A stretch of 10,625 nucleotides of DNA from an uncultured Verrucomicrobiota bacterium. GTDB lineage: Bacteria > Verrucomicrobiota > Verrucomicrobiia > Opitutales > LL51. The position numbers and the translations under genes were made by a program. Of this stretch, positions 1 through 7,948 are shown in pieces. The stretch covers positions 1 to 10,625 of the forward strand of contig CAMWJR010000022.1 in the NCBI GenBank assembly GCA_947174645.1. Direction: 5' to 3'. Each line of letters starts with the position of its first letter. Within the stretch, counting starts at the first letter, position 1. The notes beneath the pieces are model-generated. The model was not told where the DNA came from. It worked only from the letters and a program-made list of their open reading frames with translations, and did no database searches.

Positions 1-803
1 GTATTGCGCTTTTGGGAGCCAATGGGAATGGGAAGTCGACACTCGTCAAGGTACTTGCGGATCGTCTTCCGTTACTCGAGGGGACGATGACGGTTTCGAA
101 AAAGCTCAATCGTGCTTATTTTTCACAACAGCTTACCGATCAGCTCGATATCGACAAAACGCCCTATGAATTTTTGTCCTCTTTTTGTGTCGGGATAAAT
201 GAAACCGCTGTTCGTAGCCAGTTAGCACGCTTTGGACTCACACAACAAAAAGCGGATACCCTCATTCGAAACCTTTCTGGAGGCGAAAAAACACGTCTGT
301 TACTGGCGATTACCACACGTCATGGTCCTCATGTCTTAATTCTCGATGAACCCACGAACCATCTCGATATCGAGGCTAAAGAGGCGCTCGTCGATGCCCT
401 GAATGCGTATGAGGGCGCTGTTGTCTTAGTCTCACATGACTTTTTTATCGTAGAGTCGGTTTGTGAACAGCTATGGCTCGTCAAAGACCAGAAGTGTGTG
501 CCGTATGATGGTGATCTTGAACACTATGTTCAGGATGTTTTGAATGAAAAACGTCAGACTAAGGGTAATGCGAAATCCAAAAGCACCTCCGGGCCAAATA
601 ATAAACAACGCCAAAATCTAGAAAAACAGCTCGGAGTCATTGAACAACAACTATCCGAAAAGCAGCAGCAAAAAGCAGAACTAGAACGGCGTTTGAATGA
701 ACAGTATTCCGAAGCAACACTTCAAGAACTTACGGAGCTTTCACAGCATATTGAGCAACTAGAGGCGAACTGGCTTGAGCTTTCCGAACAATCAGAAGCG
801 TAG
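1..803 (+). CDS. ABC-F family ATPase, C-terminal part (5' end outside window)
   Basis: This is the second nucleotide-binding domain and C-terminal tail of an ABC-F protein. These are soluble twin-ATPase proteins that act on the ribosome rather than in membrane transport. Reading starts in frame at base 3 (I-A-L-L). The Walker A motif GANGNGKST follows at 15-41, the ABC signature LSGGE at 273-287, Walker B VLILDEP with the ABC-F hallmark DEPTNHLD at about 333-365, and the H-loop SHD at 432-440. No membrane segment is visible. The motif YDGDLEHY after the ATPase core resembles the E. coli YheS/Uup branch. From about 600 to 790 the protein is a Gln/Glu/Lys-rich coiled coil, as in the C-terminal arm of Uup and YheS. 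The first ATPase domain and the interdomain linker lie upstream of the window, so subfamily and any antibiotic-resistance role cannot be decided. It probably shares a transcript with aspS, 31 nt downstream. Confidence 0.93.
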   Translation, partial: IALLGANGNGKSTLVKVLADRLPLLEGTMTVSKKLNRAYFSQQLTDQLDIDKTPYEFLSSFCVGINETAVRSQLARFGLTQQKADTLIRNLSGGEKTRLLLAITTRHGPHVLILDEPTNHLDIEAKEALVDALNAYEGAVVLVSHDFFIVESVCEQLWLVKDQKCVPYDGDLEHYVQDVLNEKRQTKGNAKSKSTSGPNNKQRQNLEKQLGVIEQQLSEKQQQKAELERRLNEQYSEATLQELTELSQHIEQLEANWLELSEQSEA

Positions 804-813
804 ATACTGTTGT

Positions 814-820
814 AAAAGGA
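814..820 (+). promoter_or_regulatory. Shine-Dalgarno-like AAAAGGA upstream of aspS
   Basis: This is the only good purine-rich ribosome-binding sequence in the 31-nt gap between the ABC-F gene and aspS. It lies 10 nt before an ATG at 831 that is out of frame with aspS, and 14 nt before the in-frame TTG at 835. It is 6 nt before another out-of-frame TTG at 827. It therefore does not settle the aspS start and instead exposes a conflict there. Confidence 0.45.
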
Positions 821-834
821 ATTAGCTTGAATGT

Positions 835-2640
835 TTGGGTGCTTTTACTTCGCTCCGAGCGGTGAAGCGGACGCATCATTGTAACGAATTATCGAAAAAG
901 AACGAGGGACAGAATGTTCAGCTCATCGGTTGGATTGCCTCTATACGCGACCATGGTGGGCTAGTTTTTGTCGACCTACGCGATCGCGAAGGCATTACGC
1001 AGATTGTTTTTGATCCCAAGTCGTTTACAGAGCTCGCATTGCTCAAAGACGAGTCGGTGATTGAGGTGACGGGGATCGTTCGTGCACGTCCCGGCGATAC
1101 CGTTAACAGCCACATTGCGACAGGTGACATTGAGGTAATTGCCGAGCATCTAACGATTCACAATATCGCAGAGACGCTACCGTTTCCGCTCGATGATGCC
1201 AATGCGGATAAGGTCAACGAGGACCTACGATTGACCTATCGTTATCTGGATCTTCGTCGGCGGAAAAATTTACGGGCCCTACGTTTACGCCATAATATTG
1301 CACGAGCGGTCCGGGGCTATCTGGATCGTCAAGATTTTGTAGAGGTTGAGTTACCCTATCTCTTTAAGACCACACCGGAAGGGGCGCGTGAGTTTCTCGT
1401 TCCGAGTCGGCAAAACCCGGGTAGTTTTTATGCCTTAAGCCAATCGCCGCAGCAATATAAACAGATGCTGATGGTCGCTGGGATCGAGCGATATTACTCG
1501 ATTGCGCGTTGTTTCCGCGATGAAGATCTTCGGATGGATCGTCAACAGGAATTTACGCAGATCGATATTGAAATGTCCTTTATTGAGCGTGAAGATGTTT
1601 ATGCGTTGATTGAAGGGATGCTCAAAGAAGTCTTTCAAGCTACTCGTGATATGGAGCTGAAGACACCATTTTTGCGGATGCCGTTTCAGGAGGCTATGGA
1701 TCGTTATGGTTCCGATAAACCGGATACGCGCTTTGGTTTAGAGCTCGTAGATGTTTCGGATGTTTTTGAAAATTCCGAGTTCAAGGTATTTAGGAGTTGT
1801 CTTGATGGGAAAGGTGTTATCAAGGCCATAAACGCCAAAAAGTTGGCGGACATTACCCAAGGGGAGCTCAAGCAGTTAGAAGATACCGCTAAGATGCTGG
1901 GGGCAAAGGGTCTTGCCTACATCAAGTGCGAGCAAGGGGCTTGGAAATCTCCGATTTTAAAATTTCTTTCTGATGCGGAACAAAAAGCCTTACAAGAGAA
2001 ATTAACCATCGAAGAAGGCGATCTCATCTTTTTCGCAGCAACGGATTGGAGCCATGCATGTACCATTTTAGGGCGTATTCGTCTCGAAGTTTCAAAGCTC
2101 TTAGTGCAGCGCGGTCATCTAACAATATCGAAAGACCAGTTTAACTTTTTATGGATTATCGATTTCCCGTTGATTACCTTTGATGACGAGCAGGGGCGCT
2201 TTGTAGCGACACACCATCCGTTTACGGCACCCGTTGAAGAGGATATCGTAAAACTAAAAACGGATCCGCAGCATGTGAAGGCCCAGCACTATGATATCGT
2301 TCTCAATGGATTTGAAATAGGTGGGGGCAGTATCCGGATTCATCAATCCGATATGCAGTCTTTTGTGATGCGCGACCTTTTAAAGCTCGATGAAAAGACG
2401 ATTCAGGATCGCTTCGGGTATATGTTGCAGGCCTTTAAATTTGGTGCGCCACCGCATGGAGGTATTGCAATTGGGCTTGACCGATTAGCGGCGATTCTCT
2501 GTGGTGCGGACTCGATTCGCGATGTAATCGCATTTCCAAAAACACAAAAGGGCCAAGATTTGATGGCCAAGAGTCCGTCTTATGCTTCGGAAAAACAATT
2601 ACGCGAGGTCCATATCACAACAGTCGTTCCGCAAAAGTAA
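835..2640 (+). CDS. aspS: Aspartyl-tRNA synthetase (class II, bacterial type)
   Basis: AspRS charges tRNA with aspartate in the cytoplasm. The 601-residue length and domain order match bacterial AspRS. An OB-fold anticodon-binding domain covers about residues 12-120. The class II motif 1 region follows (about 150-200, with TPEGAREFLVPS), then the amino-acid site motif QSPQQYKQ. Motif 2 is RYYSIARCFRDEDLR with EFTQIDIE (about 218-245). The bacterial GAD insertion spans roughly 290-410, and motif 3 is GIAIGLDRL (about 543-551). All catalytic motifs are intact. The sequence RDHGG in the OB fold has His40 where E. coli AspRS has Leu (RDLGS). That His is associated with non-discriminating enzymes that also charge tRNA-Asn. 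The start is unsure: TTG at 835 is the most upstream in-frame option and GTG at 862 is the alternative, since homology begins around KRTHHC (from residue 11). The stop lies 1 nt from the ftsK stop on the other strand. Confidence 0.96.
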   Translation: MGAFTSLRAVKRTHHCNELSKKNEGQNVQLIGWIASIRDHGGLVFVDLRDREGITQIVFDPKSFTELALLKDESVIEVTGIVRARPGDTVNSHIATGDIEVIAEHLTIHNIAETLPFPLDDANADKVNEDLRLTYRYLDLRRRKNLRALRLRHNIARAVRGYLDRQDFVEVELPYLFKTTPEGAREFLVPSRQNPGSFYALSQSPQQYKQMLMVAGIERYYSIARCFRDEDLRMDRQQEFTQIDIEMSFIEREDVYALIEGMLKEVFQATRDMELKTPFLRMPFQEAMDRYGSDKPDTRFGLELVDVSDVFENSEFKVFRSCLDGKGVIKAINAKKLADITQGELKQLEDTAKMLGAKGLAYIKCEQGAWKSPILKFLSDAEQKALQEKLTIEEGDLIFFAATDWSHACTILGRIRLEVSKLLVQRGHLTISKDQFNFLWIIDFPLITFDDEQGRFVATHHPFTAPVEEDIVKLKTDPQHVKAQHYDIVLNGFEIGGGSIRIHQSDMQSFVMRDLLKLDEKTIQDRFGYMLQAFKFGAPPHGGIAIGLDRLAAILCGADSIRDVIAFPKTQKGQDLMAKSPSYASEKQLREVHITTVVPQK

Positions 2641-2641
2641 T

Positions 2642-4969
2642 TTAGAAGGAATCTTGTTCGGGATCGGAGCCTACAAGGCCCTGTTCCCGGAGTGTATCCA
2701 TAATTCGGGCGGCGCGGTTGTAACCAATTTTCAGTTTGCGTTGCAGGAAAGAAGTAGAGGCCCGATCATTGCTGCGGATAATCTCTAAGGCTTTAGGGAT
2801 CATTTCGTCATCCCAGTCGTTATCGCCGCCAACACCGTCGTTTTCGATCTGTTCTTGAACAGAAGTTTCGAACTTTGGTCCGCCATTTTTCTGGTAGAGA
2901 AAGTCGACGATCCCATTAATTTCTGCGTCCGAAACCAATGCCCCTTGCGCGCGCAGTAATCCTGAAGCACCTGGTGGGGAAAATAACATATCCCCTTGGC
3001 CGAGCAGTGTCTCAGCACCGCCTGTATCGAGAATAGTCCGACTATCAACTTTCGACGACACTTTAAAAGCGATCCGGCTTGGAAGATTGGCCTTAATGAT
3101 TCCGGTAATAACATTGACGGAAGGGCGTTGTGTCGCGAGAATGAGGTGAATTCCCGCGGCCCGCGCGAGTTGGGCGAGGCGTGCAATATACGTTTCGATA
3201 TCTCCGGGGGCAACCATCATGAGATCTGCGAGCTCATCGATGATGCAAACAATGTAGGGCAGTTTTTTGTTTTCAGAACCGTCGGGGTTGGTTGGCGGTA
3301 ATTGGGGGAACTTTTCGCGATAGTTCGCGATGTTACGTACACCTACTTTGGCAAAAATCTGATAACGCCATTCCATCTCTGCAATCAGCCATTTGAGTGC
3401 ACTGGGTACTTTTTTCGGATCTGTTACGACGGGAACCAACATGTGGGGTAACTGATTATAGTTCTGCATTTCGACGATCTTTGGGTCAACCATGATAAAC
3501 CGTAGATCTTCGGGAGAGGCATGGTAGAGCAGCGATGCGATAATGGCATTAATACAGACGGTTTTTCCTGCACCAGTAGCACCCGCAATGAGTAGGTGCG
3601 GCATTTTGGCTAAGTCGTAGATCATCGGTTCGCCGGTCACACCACGTCCGAGGACCATTGGAATTGCTGCTTGAATATCAGCCCAACTTTTGGATTCGAG
3701 GATTTCACGGAGATGGACACTCGCTGGGTTTTGGTTCGGAAGCTCGATGCCGACGCAGTTTTTACCGGGTACCGGAGCCATGATGCGGACGGAGCGTGCC
3801 GCAAGCCCCATTGCGATATTTTTGTCGAGGCTGACAATTTTCTCGACACGGATTCCACTTTCAGGCGTAACCTCATAGCGTGTGATTACAGGACCACGGT
3901 GGATTTCTCCCGGCTTAACTGCGATGCCAAATTGCGACAATACTTCGATGAGGCGCTGCATAATTTGACTACAATTTTCGGTGCTACTACTGGTTTTCGG
4001 TGATGCTTCCAGGAGATCGATCGGCGGGAAAAAATAATTTGTGTCGCGTTTTTTAAGCGGCGCACTCGTTTTATCGATGGGCTTCTCTTCGAAAATCTGA
4101 AGATTTGCTTTTTGTGGAAAATTCTTCTCTGGGTTTGGAATGAGTGGCTCATCCATGGTTATTGGAGTCTCTGATACAAACGGTATTTCTTCTGGTTCAT
4201 TAGGAAGATGGAGGGGCTCTGAAAGGAGTTCAGAAGACGCTTCCTCCGTTTGTTTCTGTTTTTTAAAAAATTTGCAGATCGAGAGCCCGCGAATGCTTCG
4301 GATTACAAAGGAACACAAATTTTTTAGGAGTTCGGCGATTTTTCGGAGAAGGGGATGCCGAAATAATAGCGCAAGGTAAAGACCTAATAGGAAAATTAAG
4401 GTTCCGAGGAGAAGCAGGAGTGTGCCAATTTTTCCCATAATAGGGAGACAAAAACGCTCAACGATGATGGTCCCTAAAATTCCGCCGAAACCCGCGGAAA
4501 GACGTAACGTCGAGATTGGAAGTGGCCGATAGTGCTGTATCCAAGCGGATAGAAGCATGAATAGAAAAACAACGCCACTTACGAGAAAAACGTGCCAGGT
4601 CGGACATCGTGCGGGTCGGACACAAGAAATTGCTAAAACCAGAGGAATCAGCGGCAACAGATAACTCGATAATCCCATAAAACGCAGAGACCAAAATGCG
4701 AGCGATGAGCCGAGGGTACCCGCTAAATTGCCATTCGCATCGCAATGCGTAGTAATATAGTGCGATTGTTGCGGGGTGTAGTCGAAGATCGCGAGTGCGA
4801 TAAATGCGGCGGCAAGTGCAAAAATGAGCGCAAAAAATATTCTTTTCGGAAGCGATGATGCCGCAAACATAGCGACGACGATAGCCAGTATGCACGCTAC
4901 GTACAACAATTTTTGCGCATTGGCGAATTTTTCTTGCACGGTTCCAGGGGATCGTTTAGCTGCGGCCAA
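2642..4969 (-). CDS. ftsK: DNA translocase FtsK (full length)
   Basis: FtsK is a septum-anchored hexameric DNA pump that clears the chromosome terminus during division and activates XerCD recombination at dif. The 775-residue product has a hydrophobic N-terminal region with about four to five membrane spans (roughly residues 20-37, 43-62, 88-115, 125-143, 180-203). A charged Pro/Glu/Ser-rich linker follows (about 235-330). The alpha/beta motor covers about 335-700, with Walker A GATGAGKT (463-470) and Walker B VCIIDEL (574-580). LATQRPSVNVITG and the TILDTGGAETLLGQGDM block (645-661) are also present. The C-terminal winged-helix gamma domain (about 722-768, RKLKIGYNRAARIMDTLREQGLVG) carries the DNA-reading helix, so directional KOPS-type loading is expected. 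Linker length is short compared with E. coli, as in most phyla. No ATG is available before the first membrane span. TTG at 4969 is the most upstream start and GTG at 4939 is the alternative; neither has a strong ribosome-binding site. Confidence 0.97.
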   Translation of the reverse strand: MAAAKRSPGTVQEKFANAQKLLYVACILAIVVAMFAASSLPKRIFFALIFALAAAFIALAIFDYTPQQSHYITTHCDANGNLAGTLGSSLAFWSLRFMGLSSYLLPLIPLVLAISCVRPARCPTWHVFLVSGVVFLFMLLSAWIQHYRPLPISTLRLSAGFGGILGTIIVERFCLPIMGKIGTLLLLLGTLIFLLGLYLALLFRHPLLRKIAELLKNLCSFVIRSIRGLSICKFFKKQKQTEEASSELLSEPLHLPNEPEEIPFVSETPITMDEPLIPNPEKNFPQKANLQIFEEKPIDKTSAPLKKRDTNYFFPPIDLLEASPKTSSSTENCSQIMQRLIEVLSQFGIAVKPGEIHRGPVITRYEVTPESGIRVEKIVSLDKNIAMGLAARSVRIMAPVPGKNCVGIELPNQNPASVHLREILESKSWADIQAAIPMVLGRGVTGEPMIYDLAKMPHLLIAGATGAGKTVCINAIIASLLYHASPEDLRFIMVDPKIVEMQNYNQLPHMLVPVVTDPKKVPSALKWLIAEMEWRYQIFAKVGVRNIANYREKFPQLPPTNPDGSENKKLPYIVCIIDELADLMMVAPGDIETYIARLAQLARAAGIHLILATQRPSVNVITGIIKANLPSRIAFKVSSKVDSRTILDTGGAETLLGQGDMLFSPPGASGLLRAQGALVSDAEINGIVDFLYQKNGGPKFETSVQEQIENDGVGGDNDWDDEMIPKALEIIRSNDRASTSFLQRKLKIGYNRAARIMDTLREQGLVGSDPEQDSF

Positions 4970-4970
4970 C

Positions 4971-5047
4971 GGGGGATTAGCTCAGTTGGTTAGAGCGTTT
5001 GCATGACACGCAAGAGGTCACTGGTTCGAGTCCAGTATCTCCCACCA
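4971..5047 (+). tRNA. tRNA-Val, anticodon GAC, CCA encoded
   Basis: The 77-nt sequence folds as a complete cloverleaf. The acceptor stem is GGGGGAT (4971-4977) paired with ATCTCCC (5037-5043), containing one G-U pair. The D stem is GCTC/GAGC (4980-4983/4993-4996). The anticodon stem is TTTGC/GCAAG (4998-5002/5010-5014) around the loop ATGACAC, with anticodon GAC at 5005-5007, reading GUC and GUU valine codons. The T arm is ACTGG-TTCGAGT-CCAGT (5020-5036). Discriminator A and an encoded CCA follow (5044-5047). The loop has A32 and C38, a less usual pair, but U33 and A37 are normal. The gene is on the + strand while both flanking genes are on the - strand. It begins 1 nt beyond the ftsK TTG start, so its promoter must lie within the 5' coding part of ftsK. 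I see no convincing -35/-10 pair there and no clear terminator after it. Confidence 0.96.
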
Positions 5048-5067
5048 CCAAGCCAGGATAGGCGTTT

Positions 5068-7227
5068 TCAACGGTAGTAGTTGAAGGTTGGGAGTGTATC
5101 GAAAAATGGAGCGCCGCTCTCTAAGATGTTTTTGAGCGAGTTTGGCTTAGGTGTTGTGCTGTCATCGATAAAGATTGTCCGCTGCCGTTGGCGTGTGAGG
5201 GCGACATAGAGTAGGCGCTGAGTGTTGTTGCGGGCTTCGATCGGAAGATTTGGAAACATACGTTCTTGTTGGGCCTTATTGAGCACGACCTGTCCGTGAA
5301 CAAGATTGGGGAATGTGAATGGTGCCGGATAGGGTTCGCGATTGATAAAAGGAATGAGGACTACGGGCCACTCGAGTCCCTTGGCCTTGTGAAAGGTGTA
5401 AAGTTGGAGCGCGTTTTCGTTAATGCTCTCGGGCTCATAACTCGTTGAGGCGGGCTGGTGGAGCTGGCATTTAAATTCGAAAAGCGTTGGACATTGGGCT
5501 GCAAGCCGGATGACGGTTCGCTCAATGTCGCCATGGTAGCACGGCTGGACAGCTAAAATACGACTACGTAACTCTAATTTTTCAAGTAACGCATCGATAA
5601 TCGCCAATGGTGTACCTTCTGTCAGTTCCTTGGCAAGCTGATGGAGCTGTATGTAATAAGAATGCACAGGACTGCTAGGATTTTGGGATGGAGTGGTCAG
5701 GTAAGAGGCGATCGCATCATCAGAACAGCCAAAAATCTCTCGTAAAATGCCCGCCAGTTCAAAGGTGTTTTGTGGATCCCACAAAAACTCAACCAATGCT
5801 TCGATCCATGCAAATTCACGAAATTCGCGGTATGTTGTTGACGTCGAATGGAGTTGCATTTCCGGTAAGCCAGGTCGTGCGAGAGCTTGCTGGAGTTCTT
5901 GTAACCAGGTCCGCCTGGGAGCTAAAATCGCTATTTCACTCCAATGTGTGATGCCAAAATCTTTTGGGATTTTATTTTGGAAGAGTGTTACGAGTGCCTC
6001 TTCATCGGGTTGCGTTGTGCGAAGGCATTGCCACAAGGCATTGGAGTCTTTTTTGATAGCGGTTATGGGAACAAAATCAACTTGTTGCCCGGAGTGTTCG
6101 AATAACGGTTGAAAAACCCGATTCACCTGAGCTGCAATGGCCTCAGAAAAACGCATAGTTACGGAAAACTCGAGCGTTTTCAGGGCATTTTCTCGAATCA
6201 AGTGCTGGCAGAGATCTTGGTAAAATCGAACGTTGGCACGGGATTCATAGATCGATTGCTGCGGATCACCAACCATACAAAAGTGTCCAGATTTCGGATT
6301 GCTTAGAGGCGAATCACTTGCAAATTGTAGCAATAGCTGAAATTGTTCTGGGTCTGTGTCCTGTGCTTCATCGAGAAGAACGTAGGCTCCCGATCGGCGC
6401 GACTGCATCGCAAGTACTTGTTGGGCAAAAACGATGAGATCCGAGTATGTGAGTCGGCCACTTTGAAGGCGAAATTTGGAAAATCGCTCCCGAACTGCTT
6501 CGTATTGCTGTTGAAAATGGCACGCGCAAGCCGTTTCAATAGGTTCCATGACAGAGCGATAAAGTGCAACAAAATCCTTTGCCGTTGACGACATCGAAGG
6601 AAACGGAAGCGTCGGTTCCTGAATCCAGCGACGTAGATTATTTTGAAAGTCTGCGATCGTTCGGTTATTTTTAGCGGGAAAATCTAAAAGAAGATTCCAA
6701 TTAATTGTTGGAAATGGAATTGGGTCTGTGGGTGTTAGTGCGGACGACTGGCCTTCGGAATGCATTTGTACGAGGCGCTCGATAGCTTCAAGTTCGATGA
6801 AGGCACGATAGGGAGGAGGAATTGATACTTCCTGTTTGTCCTGGTATAAAAAATCCTGCCATAGGGAATCTGTTTGTGTCTCAATTTGGAAGTCCGAAGG
6901 CAGGCCGATAAGGGATCCATATTGGCGTAAAATGCGATCGGCTAGGGCGTGAATTGTCCCGAAAAAGATTTTTTGTATGGATGCGCTATTGCTCTCTCCA
7001 TGTGAGAAGAGTTTTAAAAGGGTCCGATCGTAGAGTTCGTGGGCGGCCTTCTGGGTATAGGTGACGACGTAGAGCTGGTCGAGCGGTATTGAATGTTGCT
7101 GGATAATCGCGACAACGCGCGCCACGATTGCCGTCGTTTTCCCAACACCGGCGGGGGCGATGACAGAAAAATTCGTGTGATGGTCGTGAATAAACTGCTG
7201 ACGAGCTGCGTCATCGGCAAGCTTCAT
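5068..7227 (-). CDS. UvrD/RecB-type superfamily 1A DNA helicase without nuclease domain
   Basis: This is a complete SF1A helicase, predicted to be a 3'-5' ATP-driven DNA translocase. Numbered from the ATG at 7227 (719 aa), Walker A APAGVGKT is at 24-31 and motif Ia TYTQKAAHEL at 56-65. FGTIHALADRILR is at 89-101, Walker B VLLDEAQD at 283-290 and motif III MVGDPQQSIYESR at 318-330. Motif IV VTMRFSE is near 356, motif V LYTFHKAKGLEWPVV at 609-623 and motif VI LLYVALTRQRQR at 672-683. The LTYSDLI segment before motif II is typical of RecB/AddA and UvrD relatives. The protein ends about 36 residues after motif VI, so it lacks the C-terminal RecB-family nuclease of RecB and AddA. It also lacks the iron-sulfur cysteines of AddB-type partners. 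Exact role (repair, recombination, replication-fork rescue) is undetermined. The start overlaps rsmE by 17 nt, with only an AAGG one base upstream, suggesting translational coupling. An upstream in-frame TTG at 7263 would add 12 residues. Confidence 0.9.
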   Translation of the reverse strand: MKLADDAARQQFIHDHHTNFSVIAPAGVGKTTAIVARVVAIIQQHSIPLDQLYVVTYTQKAAHELYDRTLLKLFSHGESNSASIQKIFFGTIHALADRILRQYGSLIGLPSDFQIETQTDSLWQDFLYQDKQEVSIPPPYRAFIELEAIERLVQMHSEGQSSALTPTDPIPFPTINWNLLLDFPAKNNRTIADFQNNLRRWIQEPTLPFPSMSSTAKDFVALYRSVMEPIETACACHFQQQYEAVRERFSKFRLQSGRLTYSDLIVFAQQVLAMQSRRSGAYVLLDEAQDTDPEQFQLLLQFASDSPLSNPKSGHFCMVGDPQQSIYESRANVRFYQDLCQHLIRENALKTLEFSVTMRFSEAIAAQVNRVFQPLFEHSGQQVDFVPITAIKKDSNALWQCLRTTQPDEEALVTLFQNKIPKDFGITHWSEIAILAPRRTWLQELQQALARPGLPEMQLHSTSTTYREFREFAWIEALVEFLWDPQNTFELAGILREIFGCSDDAIASYLTTPSQNPSSPVHSYYIQLHQLAKELTEGTPLAIIDALLEKLELRSRILAVQPCYHGDIERTVIRLAAQCPTLFEFKCQLHQPASTSYEPESINENALQLYTFHKAKGLEWPVVLIPFINREPYPAPFTFPNLVHGQVVLNKAQQERMFPNLPIEARNNTQRLLYVALTRQRQRTIFIDDSTTPKPNSLKNILESGAPFFDTLPTFNYYR

Positions 7228-7945
7228 ACCTTGACGAAGGTAACATTTGCAGCTGGTCGACAAGGCTTAATAAATAGAGCGCAGCCGTTTCGGAGCGTAG
7301 GATGTGTTGTCGGCTGAGGGTGACAAATCGAAGTTTTTGCGCCTCAAAATCCTTATATTCACGCTCCGAAAAATCACCCTCTGGACCGATGACGACTCCG
7401 ATTTCTGTACCGGCAGGGAATTGTCTTAGTTCTTGGTAATAATCCAAAACTGGACGTGCGGGCGGATGAAGTGCGGCAACAAACGTCAGTTGAGGAAAGA
7501 TAATTTTTGACAATTTTTGAGGTGGTTCAATCGCGGGTAAAAAAACATTTCCGGATTGTTTGCAGGCCTCGCGAGCAATATCGTTCCAATGCCGTAGTTT
7601 ATTCTCCAAATCGTGAATTTTAGCCTCGCTGTGGTCGCTAATGAGTGGGGAAATTTTTCGGACACCAATTGCTGTCGCTTCCCGGATCAGAAAATCCATC
7701 GCCTTGCTTTTGAGAAGTGCAGGATAAAAGTTGATGCGTGATGCCGTCGCGAGTTGAATTTGTTGAATGTAGACCGTTTGATCCTGCTCTACTAAGCCTG
7801 TTGCAACGGTGCCATGACCATCTAAAAGCTGAATAGTTTCCGACGGTTGAGCCCGCAAGACTCGAAATACATGATGCGCCTCGTTACGTTCCAATTGGCA
7901 ACATTTTCCGATTTCCAATTCACCGTCGTAGAACGCTCGGATCAC
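7211..7945 (-). CDS. rsmE: 16S rRNA m3U1498 methyltransferase RsmE
   Basis: RsmE transfers a methyl group from S-adenosylmethionine to N3 of U1498 in 16S rRNA, acting on assembled 30S subunits. The 244-residue length is typical. The N-terminal PUA-like RNA-binding domain (about 1-70) has the family's opening pattern MIRAFYDG and NEAHHVFRVLRA (21-32). The SPOUT trefoil-knot domain follows. It holds KAMDFLIREATAIGV (81-95), AREACKQSGN (124-133), the cofactor-loop motif GPEGDF (187-192) and the knot motif LSRQHILRSETAALYLLSL (210-228). The start is GTG at 7945, supported by AGGAG six nt upstream within the last codons of batE. It lies 3 nt after the batE stop and its end overlaps the helicase gene by 17 nt, so it is probably co-transcribed and coupled with both. 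Confidence 0.95.
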   Translation of the reverse strand: MIRAFYDGELEIGKCCQLERNEAHHVFRVLRAQPSETIQLLDGHGTVATGLVEQDQTVYIQQIQLATASRINFYPALLKSKAMDFLIREATAIGVRKISPLISDHSEAKIHDLENKLRHWNDIAREACKQSGNVFLPAIEPPQKLSKIIFPQLTFVAALHPPARPVLDYYQELRQFPAGTEIGVVIGPEGDFSEREYKDFEAQKLRFVTLSRQHILRSETAALYLLSLVDQLQMLPSSRYEACR

Positions 7946-7948
7946 GCC

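Noticed and set aside
4458..4895. 145-codon open frame on the - strand inside ftsK
   Set aside because: It overlaps the membrane-span region of ftsK in a shifted frame and has no recognisable motif.
4931..4960. Possible + strand promoter for tRNA-Val (TTGCAC with GTTTAG)
   Set aside because: The spacing between the elements is only 14-15 nt and the -10 match is poor, so I do not list it as a feature.
5020..5050. tRNA 3' end as an integration (att) site
   Set aside because: There is no integrase gene, no second copy of the tRNA 3' end in the window, and both neighbours are ordinary chromosomal genes.
5067..5085. Inverted repeat TTCAAC/GTTGAA with 7-nt loop after the tRNA
   Set aside because: It has a six-pair AT-rich stem with no T-run following on either strand, and it overlaps the last helicase codons. 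It is not a credible terminator.
5747..6112. 121-codon open frame on the + strand opposite the helicase gene
   Set aside because: It is antisense to a well-supported gene with all helicase motifs and has no domain or ribosome-binding support.
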